Shown: in pieces, positions 55,965 to 64,000 of the stretch | How positions within the stretch are numbered: the first letter of the stretch is position 1 | How the letters are laid out: each line of letters opens with the position of its first letter | Assembly (NCBI RefSeq): GCF_014640315.1 | Contig: NZ_BMGS01000004.1 | Location: 248,001 to 312,000, forward strand | Length of the DNA stretch: 64,000 bases | Source of the DNA: Hymenobacter glacieicola | GTDB lineage: Bacteria; Bacteroidota; Bacteroidia; Cytophagales; Hymenobacteraceae | Direction: 5' to 3' | Position numbers and translations under genes: made by a program | Notes under the pieces: generated by a model | The model's input: only the letters and a program-made list of their open reading frames with translations | What the model was told of the DNA's origin: nothing | Database searches by the model: none

Positions 55965-56543
55965 ATGATTCAGATTCAGAATACCCTGATTTCCGACGAC
56001 GTTCGGGATAATTTCTTTGTGTGCAACCTCGAAGCCTGCAAGGGCGCCTGCTGCGTGGAAGGCGACCTGGGCGCCCCTTTGGAAGACGAGGAGCTGCAAA
56101 TCCTGCACAACGAGTACGAGGCCATCAAGCCCTTCCTGACCGAAGCCGGCCGCCAGGCCATCGAGCAGCAGGGCCTCTACATCAAGGACTGGGAGGGCGA
56201 CTACAGCACCACTACCATCAACGACCGGGAGTGCGCATACGCCCTCTATGATGAGCGGGGCATTCTGAAGTGCGGCATCGAGCAGGCCTACCTAGCCGGC
56301 GTTACGTCTTTCAAGAAGCCCATCAGCTGCCATCTGTATCCGATCCGCATCACCAAATACGAGGGATTCGAAGCGCTGAACTACGACCGGTGGAGCATCT
56401 GCTCGCCCGCCTGCTCCTTCGGGGCCAACCTGGGCGTACGGGTGTACCAGTTCCTGCGCGAGCCGCTTATCCGCAAGTACGGGGAGCAGTGGTACGGCGA
56501 GCTGGTACAGGAAATCGAGCAGGGCAACGGCCAAGTTTGGTAA
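55965..56543 (+). CDS. DUF3109 family protein (YkgJ-like Cys-rich)
   Basis: A 192-residue protein of the DUF3109 family. The conserved Cys residues are present: [11 protein letters not shown] near the N-terminus, Cys in NDRECAYAL, Cys in LKCGIEQA, Cys in SCHLYPIR, and CSPAC later. This pattern matches the YkgJ/CxxCxxCC clan thought to bind zinc or an iron-sulfur cluster; the biological role is unknown. A strong terminator follows. Confidence 0.88.
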   Translation: MIQIQNTLISDDVRDNFFVCNLEACKGACCVEGDLGAPLEDEELQILHNEYEAIKPFLTEAGRQAIEQQGLYIKDWEGDYSTTTINDRECAYALYDERGILKCGIEQAYLAGVTSFKKPISCHLYPIRITKYEGFEALNYDRWSICSPACSFGANLGVRVYQFLREPLIRKYGEQWYGELVQEIEQGNGQVW

Positions 56544-56595
56544 CAGACGCCCCGCCACCGCAAGTAACCCGCCCGTACCCCGGTGCCGCGCACGT

Positions 56596-56626
56596 AAAAA
56601 AGGCCAACTCTACAGTTGGCCTTTTT
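56596..56626 (+). terminator. terminator of the DUF3109 gene
   Basis: Stem AAAAAGGCCAACT / AGTTGGCCTTTTT with a short loop, about 50 bases after the stop codon. Confidence 0.9.
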
Positions 56627-56669
56627 GGTAGGTCGAACATTTACTCAGCTGCTCTTCAACGTGGAAGAA

Positions 56670-57143
56670 ATGTACCTCAGTGAAAGTCTCAGTGCCGCCC
56701 AGATACAACAGTTTCTGCAAGCGGCCCTGCCGGGGCTGACCGTATTTCCGTGGTCAGCGCTGCTGGGCGCAGAACAGCCCATGGAGTTTGACTCGGCCAA
56801 TCCGGCTCACATCTTCTTTGAAGTTACTGCGTCGGAGGTTCCGCAGTTTCCGCACCACCTAGCCATTTACCGCACTCCCTCCACAGACGAGGAGGCCCGG
56901 GCGTTGTGGTTGGCGCAAGCACTCTCCCGGCAGCATTGCCTCAACGTGTTGGTGCCCTTTACCCATCCGGAAAAACCCCAGGATCCGTTTTACGACATCG
57001 TATTTCGGCAGGGCGTAAGCTACCTGGCGGATGACAGGGAAACGGCTTTTGGTGAACCAGACGCCAAGCCCGTTCGCCTGCTTGGCCCCCACGCATTGCC
57101 CAGGGTTGATTTTGATTTGTTTGGTAGGTTAATCATCGACTAA
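56670..57143 (+). CDS. hypothetical protein
   Basis: A 157-residue protein that I do not recognise. It looks like a small soluble alpha/beta protein: YLSESLSAAQIQQFLQAAL, a central strand-rich HIFFEVTASEVPQFPHHLAIY, and a C-terminal LPRVDFDLFGRLIID. There is no signal peptide or membrane segment. The frame opens at 56616, but that start lies inside the preceding terminator, so the ATG at 56670 was chosen. Its stop codon is part of the next terminator stem. No partner is evident. Confidence 0.7.
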   Translation: MYLSESLSAAQIQQFLQAALPGLTVFPWSALLGAEQPMEFDSANPAHIFFEVTASEVPQFPHHLAIYRTPSTDEEARALWLAQALSRQHCLNVLVPFTHPEKPQDPFYDIVFRQGVSYLADDRETAFGEPDAKPVRLLGPHALPRVDFDLFGRLIID

Positions 57144-57195
57144 GGGGCGTATCACCAGGCCGACGGTGAAGTTGGCCTGGTGATACGCCCCTTAG
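57140..57195. terminator. bidirectional terminator with perfect 22-bp stem
   Basis: Arms 57140-57161 and 57174-57195 are exact complements (CTAAGGGGCGTATCACCAGG at one end) around a 12-base loop. It separates the convergent hypothetical and alpha-amylase genes, and the TAA stop of the former lies within the left arm. Confidence 0.85.
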
Positions 57196-57242
57196 CTCAG
57201 GCTACTGCGTCAGTTAGGTAGGAGCGGTAAGGGGGGCTGCGC

Positions 57243-58742
57243 TTAGTTCGGTACCCACACGGAGTAGCTGCGGGCCTGCACCGGGAAGTTGCCGAAGCCG
57301 TTGGCATCGGTGGTAACGGTGCCGGTGCGGTTGCCGGTTTTGTCGGTGAGGGTCGCGTTTTTAAACGGGGAGGTGATGCCCTTGGTGCGGGCGGCGCTGC
57401 CGTCGTTGAGAATCATCATCAGACCCTTGTGGGTAGCGTCGCCGGCGCGGGAGTAGGCGTAGTAGTCGGCATCATTTACCCCCGTGTACTCGTAGGCCGC
57501 CCCGTAGGCGTTGGCCTTGCGGATGGCCATCAGGGTTTTGATTTGGTTGCCCAGGCCGTAGTTGTAGTAGTCCTTGTAGTACACGCAGGGGTAGCCTTTG
57601 GCCCGGGTCAGAATGTAGGCGTAGGCCAGCATCTTCAGGTTTACTACCGGCGAGTAGAGCCCCCCGGTTGAGTGGTCCGTGTCGTGGTTATCCACAAAGG
57701 AAACCGACAGCGGCCCATTGGCTTCGGTAAAGCCCGCAAACTGCAGCCCGCGCATATCCCAGGCCCCGTTGCCACTGCTCATGCTCTGGAAGGTGTAGTG
57801 CAAGGGCACGTCGAAGAGGCTGGTGCGGCCCCCGGTGGCGGCGGCGTAGTTGTTCATATCGGTCAGGTTGCGGAACCAGGCCTCGCTCACGGCAAAGCGG
57901 CCACTGGTGCCTTTCACCGCGTCCAGCCACTCATTCACGAAGCCGGTCTGGATGTGCTTGGTCGCGTCGAGACGGTAGCCGTCGAGGCCGAGCTTGGTGG
58001 TAATCCAGTTGCCCCAGTTCTTGGTTTCCGTGCGCTGGTTAACGTCGGCGTAGCGAATTTCGGAGCCGAGCAGGTTGTCGTACGCGTCGCCGTTGGCATA
58101 AGCGTTAAAGTCCCACGCGTTCCACTGGTACCAGCCGTTGTTGGGCGCCTGCTGGGTGCCGTTGAAGTTGTAATAGTGCCACTTGTAGGCGCTGTACGTG
58201 TTGCCCCGGCCCGGGTAGGTAAAGCTGGTCCAGACGGTGTAGTTGGTACCGCCCACGTTAAAAGTTTCCTGGGCATCGGCCGAGGTCAGGTGGTTCATCA
58301 CCATGTCCTCGTACACTTGCACGCCCTGGCCGTGCAAAGCCGTGATGGCCGACTGCAGCTGCGCCAGCGTGCCGTAGCGGGTCGCCACGGTGCCTTTCTG
58401 GTTGAATTCGCCCAGGTCGTAGCGGTCATACACGCCGTAGCCTACGTCATTGATGCTGCCACCCTTGTAGGCTGGCGGTAGCCACACGGCCGTAAATCCG
58501 GCCGATTTAAACTCGGCGGCCCGGGAGCCCAGCACCTGCCACCACGTGCCCTGCGTATTACTAATGGGCGTATCCCAGTAAAAGCCCTGCAGCATCACCC
58601 CGTTTACGGCTACGGCGTTTTGGGGCGTAGAGGTTGCCGCGGGGCCGGGAACTCCGGGCGTAACCGCTTCTTTGTTGCAGGACGACACGAGTGGTCCGGC
58701 AGTCAGCAGCCCAAGCAGGGCCGCCGCTGAATACTTGTTCAT
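57243..58742 (-). CDS. alpha-amylase lipoprotein, GH13
   Basis: A 499-residue secreted alpha-amylase, close to subfamily GH13_5 (liquefying Bacillus amylases; compare YDLGEFNQKGTVATRYGT). All four conserved regions are intact: DMVMNH, GYRLDATKHI with the nucleophile Asp, Glu in AVSEAWF, and FVDNHDTD. The signal peptide ends with lipobox VSSC (Cys at about 22), so the enzyme is probably lipid-anchored at the surface or periplasmic. A C-terminal beta domain completes it. The ATG at 58742 gives the lipoprotein signal; 23 upstream codons are ignored. No sus-like genes are adjacent. Confidence 0.92.
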   Translation of the reverse strand: MNKYSAAALLGLLTAGPLVSSCNKEAVTPGVPGPAATSTPQNAVAVNGVMLQGFYWDTPISNTQGTWWQVLGSRAAEFKSAGFTAVWLPPAYKGGSINDVGYGVYDRYDLGEFNQKGTVATRYGTLAQLQSAITALHGQGVQVYEDMVMNHLTSADAQETFNVGGTNYTVWTSFTYPGRGNTYSAYKWHYYNFNGTQQAPNNGWYQWNAWDFNAYANGDAYDNLLGSEIRYADVNQRTETKNWGNWITTKLGLDGYRLDATKHIQTGFVNEWLDAVKGTSGRFAVSEAWFRNLTDMNNYAAATGGRTSLFDVPLHYTFQSMSSGNGAWDMRGLQFAGFTEANGPLSVSFVDNHDTDHSTGGLYSPVVNLKMLAYAYILTRAKGYPCVYYKDYYNYGLGNQIKTLMAIRKANAYGAAYEYTGVNDADYYAYSRAGDATHKGLMMILNDGSAARTKGITSPFKNATLTDKTGNRTGTVTTDANGFGNFPVQARSYSVWVPN

Positions 58743-58778
58743 ACGATGGTGGGTTTTGGTTGTGGGATAAGAACAGGG

Positions 58779-58811
58779 CAAGTATAGAAGCTGCCTGCCG
58801 GAATTATGCAA
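58779..58811 (-). promoter_or_regulatory. promoter of the alpha-amylase gene
   Basis: On the minus strand TTG (complement of 58809-58811), a 22-base spacer and TATACTTG (complement of 58779-58786), one mismatch from TANNTTTG. Transcription would start about 30 bases before the ATG. Confidence 0.5.
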
Positions 58812-58841
58812 TACTATTTCGGCTGTTGATAAATAAATAGT

Positions 58842-58860
58842 AAGTGGTTACTAACCGCTT
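58842..58860. promoter_or_regulatory. operator-like palindrome upstream of the amylase promoter
   Basis: Arms AAGTGGTTA and TAACCGCTT around one central base (one mismatch), 31 bp upstream of the -33 element in AT-rich DNA. It could bind a carbohydrate-responsive activator; no regulator gene is nearby. Confidence 0.35.
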
Positions 58861-58993
58861 CTTGACTGTTTGAATCGGGTTTTCTGATGCTTAATTGATC
58901 AGTTTAGTGCAATTTCAGAAATGCTTCTTATGGATAATGTTCTATTTACACAAACCGGTGCTTTGTTGACTCATGCGTGCGGAAAGAAAACAA

Positions 58994-59023
58994 AAAGGGC
59001 CGCTCATACTTGAGCGGCCCTTT
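58994..59023 (-). terminator. accC terminator
   Basis: Stem AAAGGGCCGCTCA / TGAGCGGCCCTTT with a 4-base loop, 25 bases after the accC stop on the minus strand, followed by a T-rich run. Confidence 0.9.
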
Positions 59024-59047
59024 CTATAGCCCAGAGGCTAGGCGTGT

Positions 59048-60394
59048 CTACAGCTCCGAAAAATCGAAGGAGGTTTCCAGAAATTTCGTCGTGAAGTCAC
59101 CGGCCTTAAACTGCGCATTGTCCATCAGGCGCAGGTGGAAGGGAATCGTGGTCTTCACGCCCTCCACTACAAATTCCGACAGCGCCCGCTTCATCTTCAC
59201 AATGCACTCTTCCCGGGTTTGGGCCACGGTAATGAGCTTGGCAATCATGGAATCATAGTTGGGCGGAATCTGGTAGCCCGCGTACACGTGGGTATCCACG
59301 CGCACCCCGTGGCCGCCGGGAATGTGCAGCACCGTGATTTTGCCGGGCGAGGGCCGGAAGCCGTTGGCGGGGTCCTCGGCGTTGATGCGGCACTCCATGG
59401 CGTGCATCTTGGGGCCGTAGTTGTTGCCCGTAATCGGGATACCGGCTGCCACCTTGATCTGCTCTTTGATCAGGTCGTAGTTGATAACTTCCTCCGTCAC
59501 GGGGTGCTCCACCTGAATGCGGGTGTTCATCTCCATGAAGTAGAAGTCCCGGTTTTTATCCACCAGGAACTCAATCGTGCCCACGCCCTCGTAGCCAATG
59601 GCCGAAGCGCCGGCAATGGCGGCCGCGCCCATTCGCTCCCGCAGATCATCAGTCATGAAAGGGGAGGGCGCCTCTTCTACCAGCTTCTGGTGGCGGCGCT
59701 GAATGGAGCAGTCCCGCTCGGAAAGGTGGCAGACGTGGCCGAACTGGTCGCCGCACACCTGAATTTCAATGTGGCGGGGCTCCTCCACAAACTTCTCCAG
59801 GTACACACCGTCGTTGCCGAAAGCGGCTTTGGCTTCGGTGCGGGCATCGTTCCAGGCTTTCTCGAACTCTTCCTCGGAGTTGATGATGCGCATGCCGCGG
59901 CCACCCCCGCCGGCCGTAGCCTTCAGAATAACCGGATACTTGATTTTGGCGGCTACCTTCTTGCCCTGCTCCACCGAGTCGAGCAGGCCCACGGAGCCCG
60001 GAATGCAGGGTACGCCGGCGGCAATCATGGTTGCTTTGGCCGAGGCCTTGTCGCCCATCTGGTTGATCATCTCGGGCGAGGCCCCGATGAACTTGATGCC
60101 GTTTTCCTGGCACACGCGCGAGAATTCCGCGTTTTCCGACAGGAAGCCGTAGCCGGGGTGAATGGCGTCGGCGTTGGTAATTTCGGCGGCGGCAATCAGG
60201 GTAGGAATGCTCAGGTAGCTCTGCGCGGAGCTCGGGGGACCGATGCACACGGCCTCGTCGGCGAAGCGCACGTGCAGGCTTTCCTTATCGGCAGTCGAGT
60301 ACACGGCTACCGTCTTGATGCCCATTTCCTTACAGGTCCGAATCACGCGTAGCGCAATTTCGCCCCGGTTGGCAATTAGTATTTTCTTGAACAC
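59048..60394 (-). CDS. accC: acetyl-CoA carboxylase, biotin carboxylase subunit
   Basis: A 448-residue AccC that carboxylates the biotin of AccB using ATP and bicarbonate. The N-terminus is [20 protein letters not shown], the ATP-grasp glycine loop is [12 protein letters not shown], and [15 protein letters not shown] carries the metal and catalytic residues. No ATG lies near the start; a GTG at 60394 gives the exact family N-terminus (Met-Phe-Lys-Lys), whereas a TTG at 60406 would add four residues. accB lies upstream, separated by an AT-rich stem-loop. Confidence 0.95.
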   Translation of the reverse strand: MFKKILIANRGEIALRVIRTCKEMGIKTVAVYSTADKESLHVRFADEAVCIGPPSSAQSYLSIPTLIAAAEITNADAIHPGYGFLSENAEFSRVCQENGIKFIGASPEMINQMGDKASAKATMIAAGVPCIPGSVGLLDSVEQGKKVAAKIKYPVILKATAGGGGRGMRIINSEEEFEKAWNDARTEAKAAFGNDGVYLEKFVEEPRHIEIQVCGDQFGHVCHLSERDCSIQRRHQKLVEEAPSPFMTDDLRERMGAAAIAGASAIGYEGVGTIEFLVDKNRDFYFMEMNTRIQVEHPVTEEVINYDLIKEQIKVAAGIPITGNNYGPKMHAMECRINAEDPANGFRPSPGKITVLHIPGGHGVRVDTHVYAGYQIPPNYDSMIAKLITVAQTREECIVKMKRALSEFVVEGVKTTIPFHLRLMDNAQFKAGDFTTKFLETSFDFSEL

Positions 60395-60402
60395 AGGTTT
60401 CT

Positions 60403-60504
60403 TCAATTAAAAATTAAAAATGAAGAATTAAAAATTGGCGACAGGCCCAGCACAAGGCCAAGCAGCAGTCCATTTTTAATTTTTAATTCTCAATTTTTAA
60501 TTGA
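60403..60504 (-). repeat. AT-rich stem-loop between accB and accC
   Basis: Arms 60403-60438 and 60470-60504 are both built of AATTAAAAAT units and pair imperfectly over about 30 bases around a GC-rich loop. It lies directly before the accC start codon, so it may affect translation of accC relative to accB. Its composition contrasts sharply with the GC-rich genes on both sides. Confidence 0.6.
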
Positions 60505-60505
60505 C

Positions 60506-60997
60506 TTACATTGGCTCAATCAGGAACAAAGGCTGGTCATACTCCACGGGCGAGGCGTTTTCCACCAATGCCTTCACCACGCGGCCCGACTGCTCGGCCT
60601 CGATTTCGTTGAAGAGCTTCATGGCTTCGATGATGCAGATCACCTGGCCTTTCTCTACCAGGTCGCCTACCTGCACGAAAGCGGGAGTGTCGGGGCTGCT
60701 GCTGCGGTAGAACGTGCCAATCATCGGCGACTTCAGCGGCGTGTAGTTGCCACCGGCGGGTTCTGCGGGGGCGGCCGGGGTAGGCGCGGCTGCTGGAGCC
60801 GTGGCCGCCGGAGCGGCGGCCGCAACTGGCGCGGCTACGGGAGCGGGGGCCGGGGCGGCGGCTACGCTCCCGCTAACCACTTTCGTGCTGGGCTCGCGCT
60901 GCACCGAGATTTTAAACTCCTCGGTTTCGATGTTGACTTTGTTCAGACCCGACTTGGCGATGAAGTCGATGAGTTCCTGTAGTTCTTTGGCTTTCAT
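60506..60997 (-). CDS. accB: acetyl-CoA carboxylase biotin carboxyl carrier protein
   Basis: A 163-residue AccB. The N-terminal helical domain starts MKAKELQELIDFIAKSGL, then a Pro/Ala-rich linker (about 50-85, full of AAAPAP-like units), then the biotinyl domain with the modified Lys in IEAMKLFNEIEAE. The ATG at 60997 was chosen; two earlier in-frame starts would overlap the efp gene. It follows efp by 28 bases. Confidence 0.95.
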   Translation of the reverse strand: MKAKELQELIDFIAKSGLNKVNIETEEFKISVQREPSTKVVSGSVAAAPAPAPVAAPVAAAAPAATAPAAAPTPAAPAEPAGGNYTPLKSPMIGTFYRSSSPDTPAFVQVGDLVEKGQVICIIEAMKLFNEIEAEQSGRVVKALVENASPVEYDQPLFLIEPM

Positions 60998-61025
60998 GGG
61001 GGCGGGAGAGGGCTTGTTGGGCTGC

Positions 61026-61589
61026 TTACTTGACTCTTTCGACATAGGAGTAGTCGCTGGTCTTGATGCGAATTTTAGTGTCGGTATCAATGAAAAGCGG
61101 CACCTGAATCCGGGCCCCCGTCTCCACGATGGCGGGCTTGAGGGTGTTGGTGGCCGTGTCGCCCTTGAGGCCGGGCTCGGTGTAGGTTACTACCAGCTCT
61201 ACCGTCGTCGGCAGTTCGGCCGTAAGCGGCTGCTCGGTTTCGGCGTGGAAGAGGATGGTAGCCACCTGGCCTTCCTTCATGAGGTCGGCGAAGGGCACCA
61301 TGGCCTCGGGCAGCACTACCTGCTCAAACGACTCGTTATCCATGAAGGTGTAGCCGTAATCATCCTTGTACAGGAACTGGTGGGGACGCTGCTCCACGCG
61401 GGCAGTTTCCACTTTCACCCCGGCGTTGAAGGTGTTATCGATTACGCGGCCGGTTTTGATGTTACGGAGCTTGGTACGCACAAAAGCCGGGCCTTTGCCA
61501 GGTTTTACGTGCTGGAATTCGGTGATGACGTGCAACTCGCCGTTGTAGTTCAGAACGAGCCCGTTGCGAAAGTCTGCGGTCGTGGCCAT
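61026..61589 (-). CDS. efp: translation elongation factor P
   Basis: A 187-residue EF-P that relieves ribosome stalling at polyproline. The KOW-like domain I has the loop KPGKGPAFVRTKLRN, where the Lys at the loop tip is the site that is modified in many bacteria. OB domains II and III follow, with GDTATNTLKPAIVETGARIQ near the C-terminus. It lies between fabH and accB, the usual arrangement in Bacteroidota. Confidence 0.95.
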   Translation of the reverse strand: MATTADFRNGLVLNYNGELHVITEFQHVKPGKGPAFVRTKLRNIKTGRVIDNTFNAGVKVETARVEQRPHQFLYKDDYGYTFMDNESFEQVVLPEAMVPFADLMKEGQVATILFHAETEQPLTAELPTTVELVVTYTEPGLKGDTATNTLKPAIVETGARIQVPLFIDTDTKIRIKTSDYSYVERVK

Positions 61590-61700
61590 GGTGGGAGAAA
61601 AGAATTAGAAAAGGAAAATAAGGTGAAGAGCGGCCGGAAACGGCCGGTTCCGGCCCGAATCTTCAACTGTCAGAAAGTGAGTTACTCGGGTGGAAACGCA

Positions 61701-61735
61701 ACGTGCCGCCCCGGAGAGATGGCGGGGCGGCACGT
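61701..61735 (-). terminator. terminator-like stem-loop after fabH
   Basis: Stem ACGTGCCGCCCCG / CGGGGCGGCACGT (13 bp, 9-base loop) between fabH and efp on the minus strand, with only a weak T-run. Confidence 0.65.
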
Positions 61736-61779
61736 CGGGAGTGCAAGTATAGAAGTTTTTCCGCTTGCGGGCCGCCACT

Positions 61780-62793
61780 TTAGGCTGCCGTAGGGTCGGG
61801 TTTGGGGTCGTAGGCCCATTTCAGGTACAGGGAACCCCAGGTAAAGCCCCCGCCAAACGCGGCAATAATCAGGTTGTCGCCCTTGCGCAACTGCGACTCA
61901 TAGTCGGCCAGGCACAGGGGAATGGTTCCGTTGGTGGTGTTGCCGTAGCGGTGAATGTTGAGCATGACCTTCTCGGGGCCAATACCTACGCGGTTGGCCG
62001 TAGCGTCAATAATGCGCTTGTTGGCCTGGTGCGGTACCAACCAGTCGATGGTGTCGGGGTTTAAGCCGTTGCGGTCGGCTACCTGAGCAGCCACATCGGC
62101 CATGTTTTTCACGGCAAACTTAAATACCGCCGCGCCTTCCTGGTGCACAAAATGCTCCCGGTTGGCAACCGTTTCGGCGGAAGGCGGCCGGCGCGAGCCA
62201 CCGGCTTTCTGGTGCAGGTACTGCTCGCCGCTGCCATCGGAGTGCAACTCCTGGTCCAGCAAACCCAGGCCTTCGGTGTTAGGCTCCAGCAGCACGGCCC
62301 CGGCCCCGTCCCCGAAGATGATGCAGGTAGCGCGGTCCGTGTAGTCGATGATGCTCGACATTTTATCGGCGCCCACCACAATTACTTTCTTATAGGTGCC
62401 GGTAGCAATAAACTGCGAGCCCGTTGCCAAGGCGTACATGAAGCCTGAGCAAGCCGCCTGCATATCGAAGCTAAAGGCCTTGGTAGCGCCTACGGCCGCC
62501 GAAATAATATTGGCCGTAGCCGGAAACACCAGGTCCGGGGTAGTGGTAGCGCAGATAATCAGGTCGATGTCCTCGGCTTTGTTGCCTGTCTTGGCCAGCA
62601 ATTGCTGCACGGCTTTTACGCCCATAACGGACGTGCCCTGGTCTTCCCCCTTCAGAATATGTCGCTCCTTTATCCCGGTTCGGCTCATAATCCACTCGTC
62701 GGTCGTGTCGACCATGGTTTCGAGCTCTTGGTTTGTAAGCACGTAGTCGGGCACGTAGGAACCGACTCCGGTAATGGCAGCGGTAATCTTCAT
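61780..62793 (-). CDS. fabH: 3-oxoacyl-ACP synthase III
   Basis: A 337-residue KAS III that starts fatty-acid synthesis by condensing acyl-CoA with malonyl-ACP. The Cys-His-Asn triad is visible: Cys in [11 protein letters not shown], His in [10 protein letters not shown] and Asn in [11 protein letters not shown]. The chain begins [19 protein letters not shown]. It follows plsX by 65 bases, with a small stem-loop between. Confidence 0.95.
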   Translation of the reverse strand: MKITAAITGVGSYVPDYVLTNQELETMVDTTDEWIMSRTGIKERHILKGEDQGTSVMGVKAVQQLLAKTGNKAEDIDLIICATTTPDLVFPATANIISAAVGATKAFSFDMQAACSGFMYALATGSQFIATGTYKKVIVVGADKMSSIIDYTDRATCIIFGDGAGAVLLEPNTEGLGLLDQELHSDGSGEQYLHQKAGGSRRPPSAETVANREHFVHQEGAAVFKFAVKNMADVAAQVADRNGLNPDTIDWLVPHQANKRIIDATANRVGIGPEKVMLNIHRYGNTTNGTIPLCLADYESQLRKGDNLIIAAFGGGFTWGSLYLKWAYDPKPDPTAA

Positions 62794-62824
62794 TAGAGAG
62801 AAAACGGAAAACGCGGCAAAGGAA

Positions 62825-62848
62825 AAGTCCGGCTCGGCAGCCGGACTT
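62825..62848 (-). terminator. stem-loop between plsX and fabH
   Basis: Stem AAGTCCGGCT / AGCCGGACTT with a 4-base loop and a short T-run on the minus strand. It is probably a partial terminator or attenuator inside the plsX-fabH unit. Confidence 0.65.
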
Positions 62849-62858
62849 ACAGTCGCTT

Positions 62859-63800
62859 TTAAGACTTGAAGGTGTTTTTTATCTGGTCAGCAATGCCAGA
62901 GCTAGCCATTTGGTAGCCTTGCAGCAGCATGTTGCAAATAGCCAGGGGCGTGCTTACCCCGTGCCCAATAATGGCGTTGTCGTTGATGCCCAGAATAGGG
63001 GAGCCCCCTACCGCTTCGTAATTAAAATGGTCGAGGAAAGGGTCATGGATGTTTTTCTCGGCAATGATGTCATACACCGATTCGGCCATCTTCAGCACCA
63101 CGTTCCCCGTAAAGCCGTCGCAGACAATTACATCGGCTTTCTCATTGAACAGGTCGCGCCCTTCAATGTTGCCCACGAAATGAATATGGGGGTTTACTTT
63201 CAGCAGCTGGTGGGCCGCCTGGGTGATGGCAGTGCCTTTGCCTTCCTCTTCCCCTAAGTTCATCAGCCCCACTTTGGGCTGGTTGATGCCCAGCACGTAC
63301 TGCGCGTAAAGCGAGCCAAGCTCCCCGAACTGCTCCAGCATTTCGGGTTTGCATTCGGCGTTGGCCCCCACGTCCAGCATGATGCCCATGCCACCGCTTA
63401 GCTTCGGAACGAAGTTGGCAATGGCGGGACGCAATACGCCGGGTACGGCTTTCACGCTGAACATAGCGCCTACGAGCATGGCGCCCGTGTTACCCGCTGA
63501 GCAGAAAGCCTCGACCTCACCGGTAGCCAGCAAGCGGTACCCCACGGCAATGCTGGAGTCTTGCTTCTGCTGGTAGGCTTTGGCCGGGTGCTCGCCCATC
63601 TCAATGATTTGGGAAGCCTGCACTACCAATAAATCGGCAGCATCGGGGCCGTGCTGCGCCAGCAAGGGGCGCACGGCATCTTCCTGGCCAATGAGCACTA
63701 TCTGGGCCTTGCCCGCCAGCTGTTTGGCGGCCAGTACGGCCCCATCGACGGCGGCCTGAGGAGCAAAATCGCCCCCCATTGCGTCCAGGGCTATCTTCAT
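62859..63800 (-). CDS. plsX: phosphate acyltransferase PlsX
   Basis: A 313-residue PlsX that converts acyl-ACP to acyl-phosphate for phospholipid synthesis. The start [20 protein letters not shown] and the blocks [27 protein letters not shown] and [18 protein letters not shown] are diagnostic. It lies between rpmF and fabH in the standard order. Confidence 0.95.
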   Translation of the reverse strand: MKIALDAMGGDFAPQAAVDGAVLAAKQLAGKAQIVLIGQEDAVRPLLAQHGPDAADLLVVQASQIIEMGEHPAKAYQQKQDSSIAVGYRLLATGEVEAFCSAGNTGAMLVGAMFSVKAVPGVLRPAIANFVPKLSGGMGIMLDVGANAECKPEMLEQFGELGSLYAQYVLGINQPKVGLMNLGEEEGKGTAITQAAHQLLKVNPHIHFVGNIEGRDLFNEKADVIVCDGFTGNVVLKMAESVYDIIAEKNIHDPFLDHFNYEAVGGSPILGINDNAIIGHGVSTPLAICNMLLQGYQMASSGIADQIKNTFKS

Positions 63801-63849
63801 GAACGGGAAATCAAAGAGGTCCGGGAGAGAATCCTCGGGGCGGGCCGAA

Positions 63850-63890
63850 TCCCCGACCCTGGCCTTCCAGGGAAAGCCAAAGGTCGGGGA
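63850..63890 (-). other. stem-loop between rpmF and plsX
   Basis: Stem TCCCCGACC / GGTCGGGGA (9 bp, 23-base loop) 48 bases after the rpmF stop. No T-run; it may be a processing or attenuation site. Confidence 0.4.
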
Positions 63891-63937
63891 CTATACACAA
63901 GGCCCCACCGCAAGGCGGGTAAGCAGCTAACGCTCGA

Positions 63938-64000
63938 CTATTCTTCGTCGTTGTCAGTTGGGGCTGCAGCCGCTACGGGAGCGTAGTCTTTGATGGCTAC
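63938..64000 (-). CDS. rpmF: ribosomal protein L32, C-terminal end (partial)
   Basis: The last 20 codons of a minus-strand gene that runs off the window: VAIKDYAPVAAAAPTDNDEE then stop. The position directly upstream of plsX is that of rpmF in Bacteroidota, and an acidic tail on L32 is common there. The zinc-binding and conserved parts lie outside the window, so the call rests mainly on context. Confidence 0.6.
   Translation of the reverse strand, partial: VAIKDYAPVAAAAPTDNDEE

Noticed and set aside
59135..60352. 405-codon open frame antisense to accC
   Set aside because: Shadow of a clear accC gene; no domain or start signal.

Overview
The window looks like a chromosome segment of a high-GC member of the Bacteroidota, most likely Hymenobacter or a close relative in the Cytophagales (inference from gene content; no search was run). 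The signs are a type IX secretion C-terminal sorting domain, outer-membrane barrels of the OMP_b-brl_3 and Omp85 kinds, DUF4290/DUF4349/DUF4846/DUF3109 families, a Bat-type operon, Bacteroidota promoters of the form TTG-N17..22-TANNTTTG, and the cluster rpmF-plsX-fabH-efp-accB-accC. It reads as core chromosome: I see no phage, transposase or CRISPR array.

Layout. 1-5.4 kb (minus strand): a small membrane protein, two small secreted proteins and a TonB-type outer-membrane protein. 5.8-15.3 kb (plus strand): a MacB-like tripartite efflux module (HlyD adaptor, TolC channel, ABC ATPase, two permeases) followed by an NtrC-family response regulator and its histidine kinase. Two promoters in this module carry the same architecture: an inverted repeat TGTCC-N6-GGACA exactly 81 bp upstream of a -24/-12-like element, so both transcription units are probably controlled by the regulator encoded downstream. 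15.3-22.2 kb (minus): a T9SS-sorted beta-propeller-like protein, a long YwqK repeat protein, a thiolase, and a Bat-type vWA/TPR pair. 22.4-22.8 kb: tRNA-Ser(GCT), tRNA-Pro(TGG), tRNA-Arg(TCT). 23.2-29.1 kb: gyrB, a RidA-family protein, ppk1, and a convergent ppx. 29.2-37.4 kb (minus): a 1242-residue protein joining a phosphoesterase, a region I read as a kinase-like fold and an outer-membrane barrel; then a sirtuin, a DUF4846 protein and topA.

37.6-46.6 kb (plus): a complete chemosensory cluster built around a soluble receptor with a long tandem HAMP array (eight 92-residue units, 276 bp each in the DNA), then CheW, CheY, a CheB with a degenerate receiver domain, CheA and CheC. No CheR is present. 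46.7-57.2 kb: an arginase/agmatinase-family enzyme, a small membrane protein, a DUF4349 lipoprotein, MurA with Asp at the fosfomycin-target position, DUF4290, a UvrD/PcrA helicase, a glycosyltransferase, a DUF3109 protein and an orphan. 57.2-64 kb (minus): a GH13 alpha-amylase lipoprotein and the fatty-acid block accC, accB, efp, fabH, plsX and the end of rpmF.

Intergenic DNA is rich in long imperfect stem-loops unrelated in sequence (9.8, 28.0, 50.8, 54.5 and 60.4 kb), one MITE-like inverted repeat (51.7 kb) and strong terminators.
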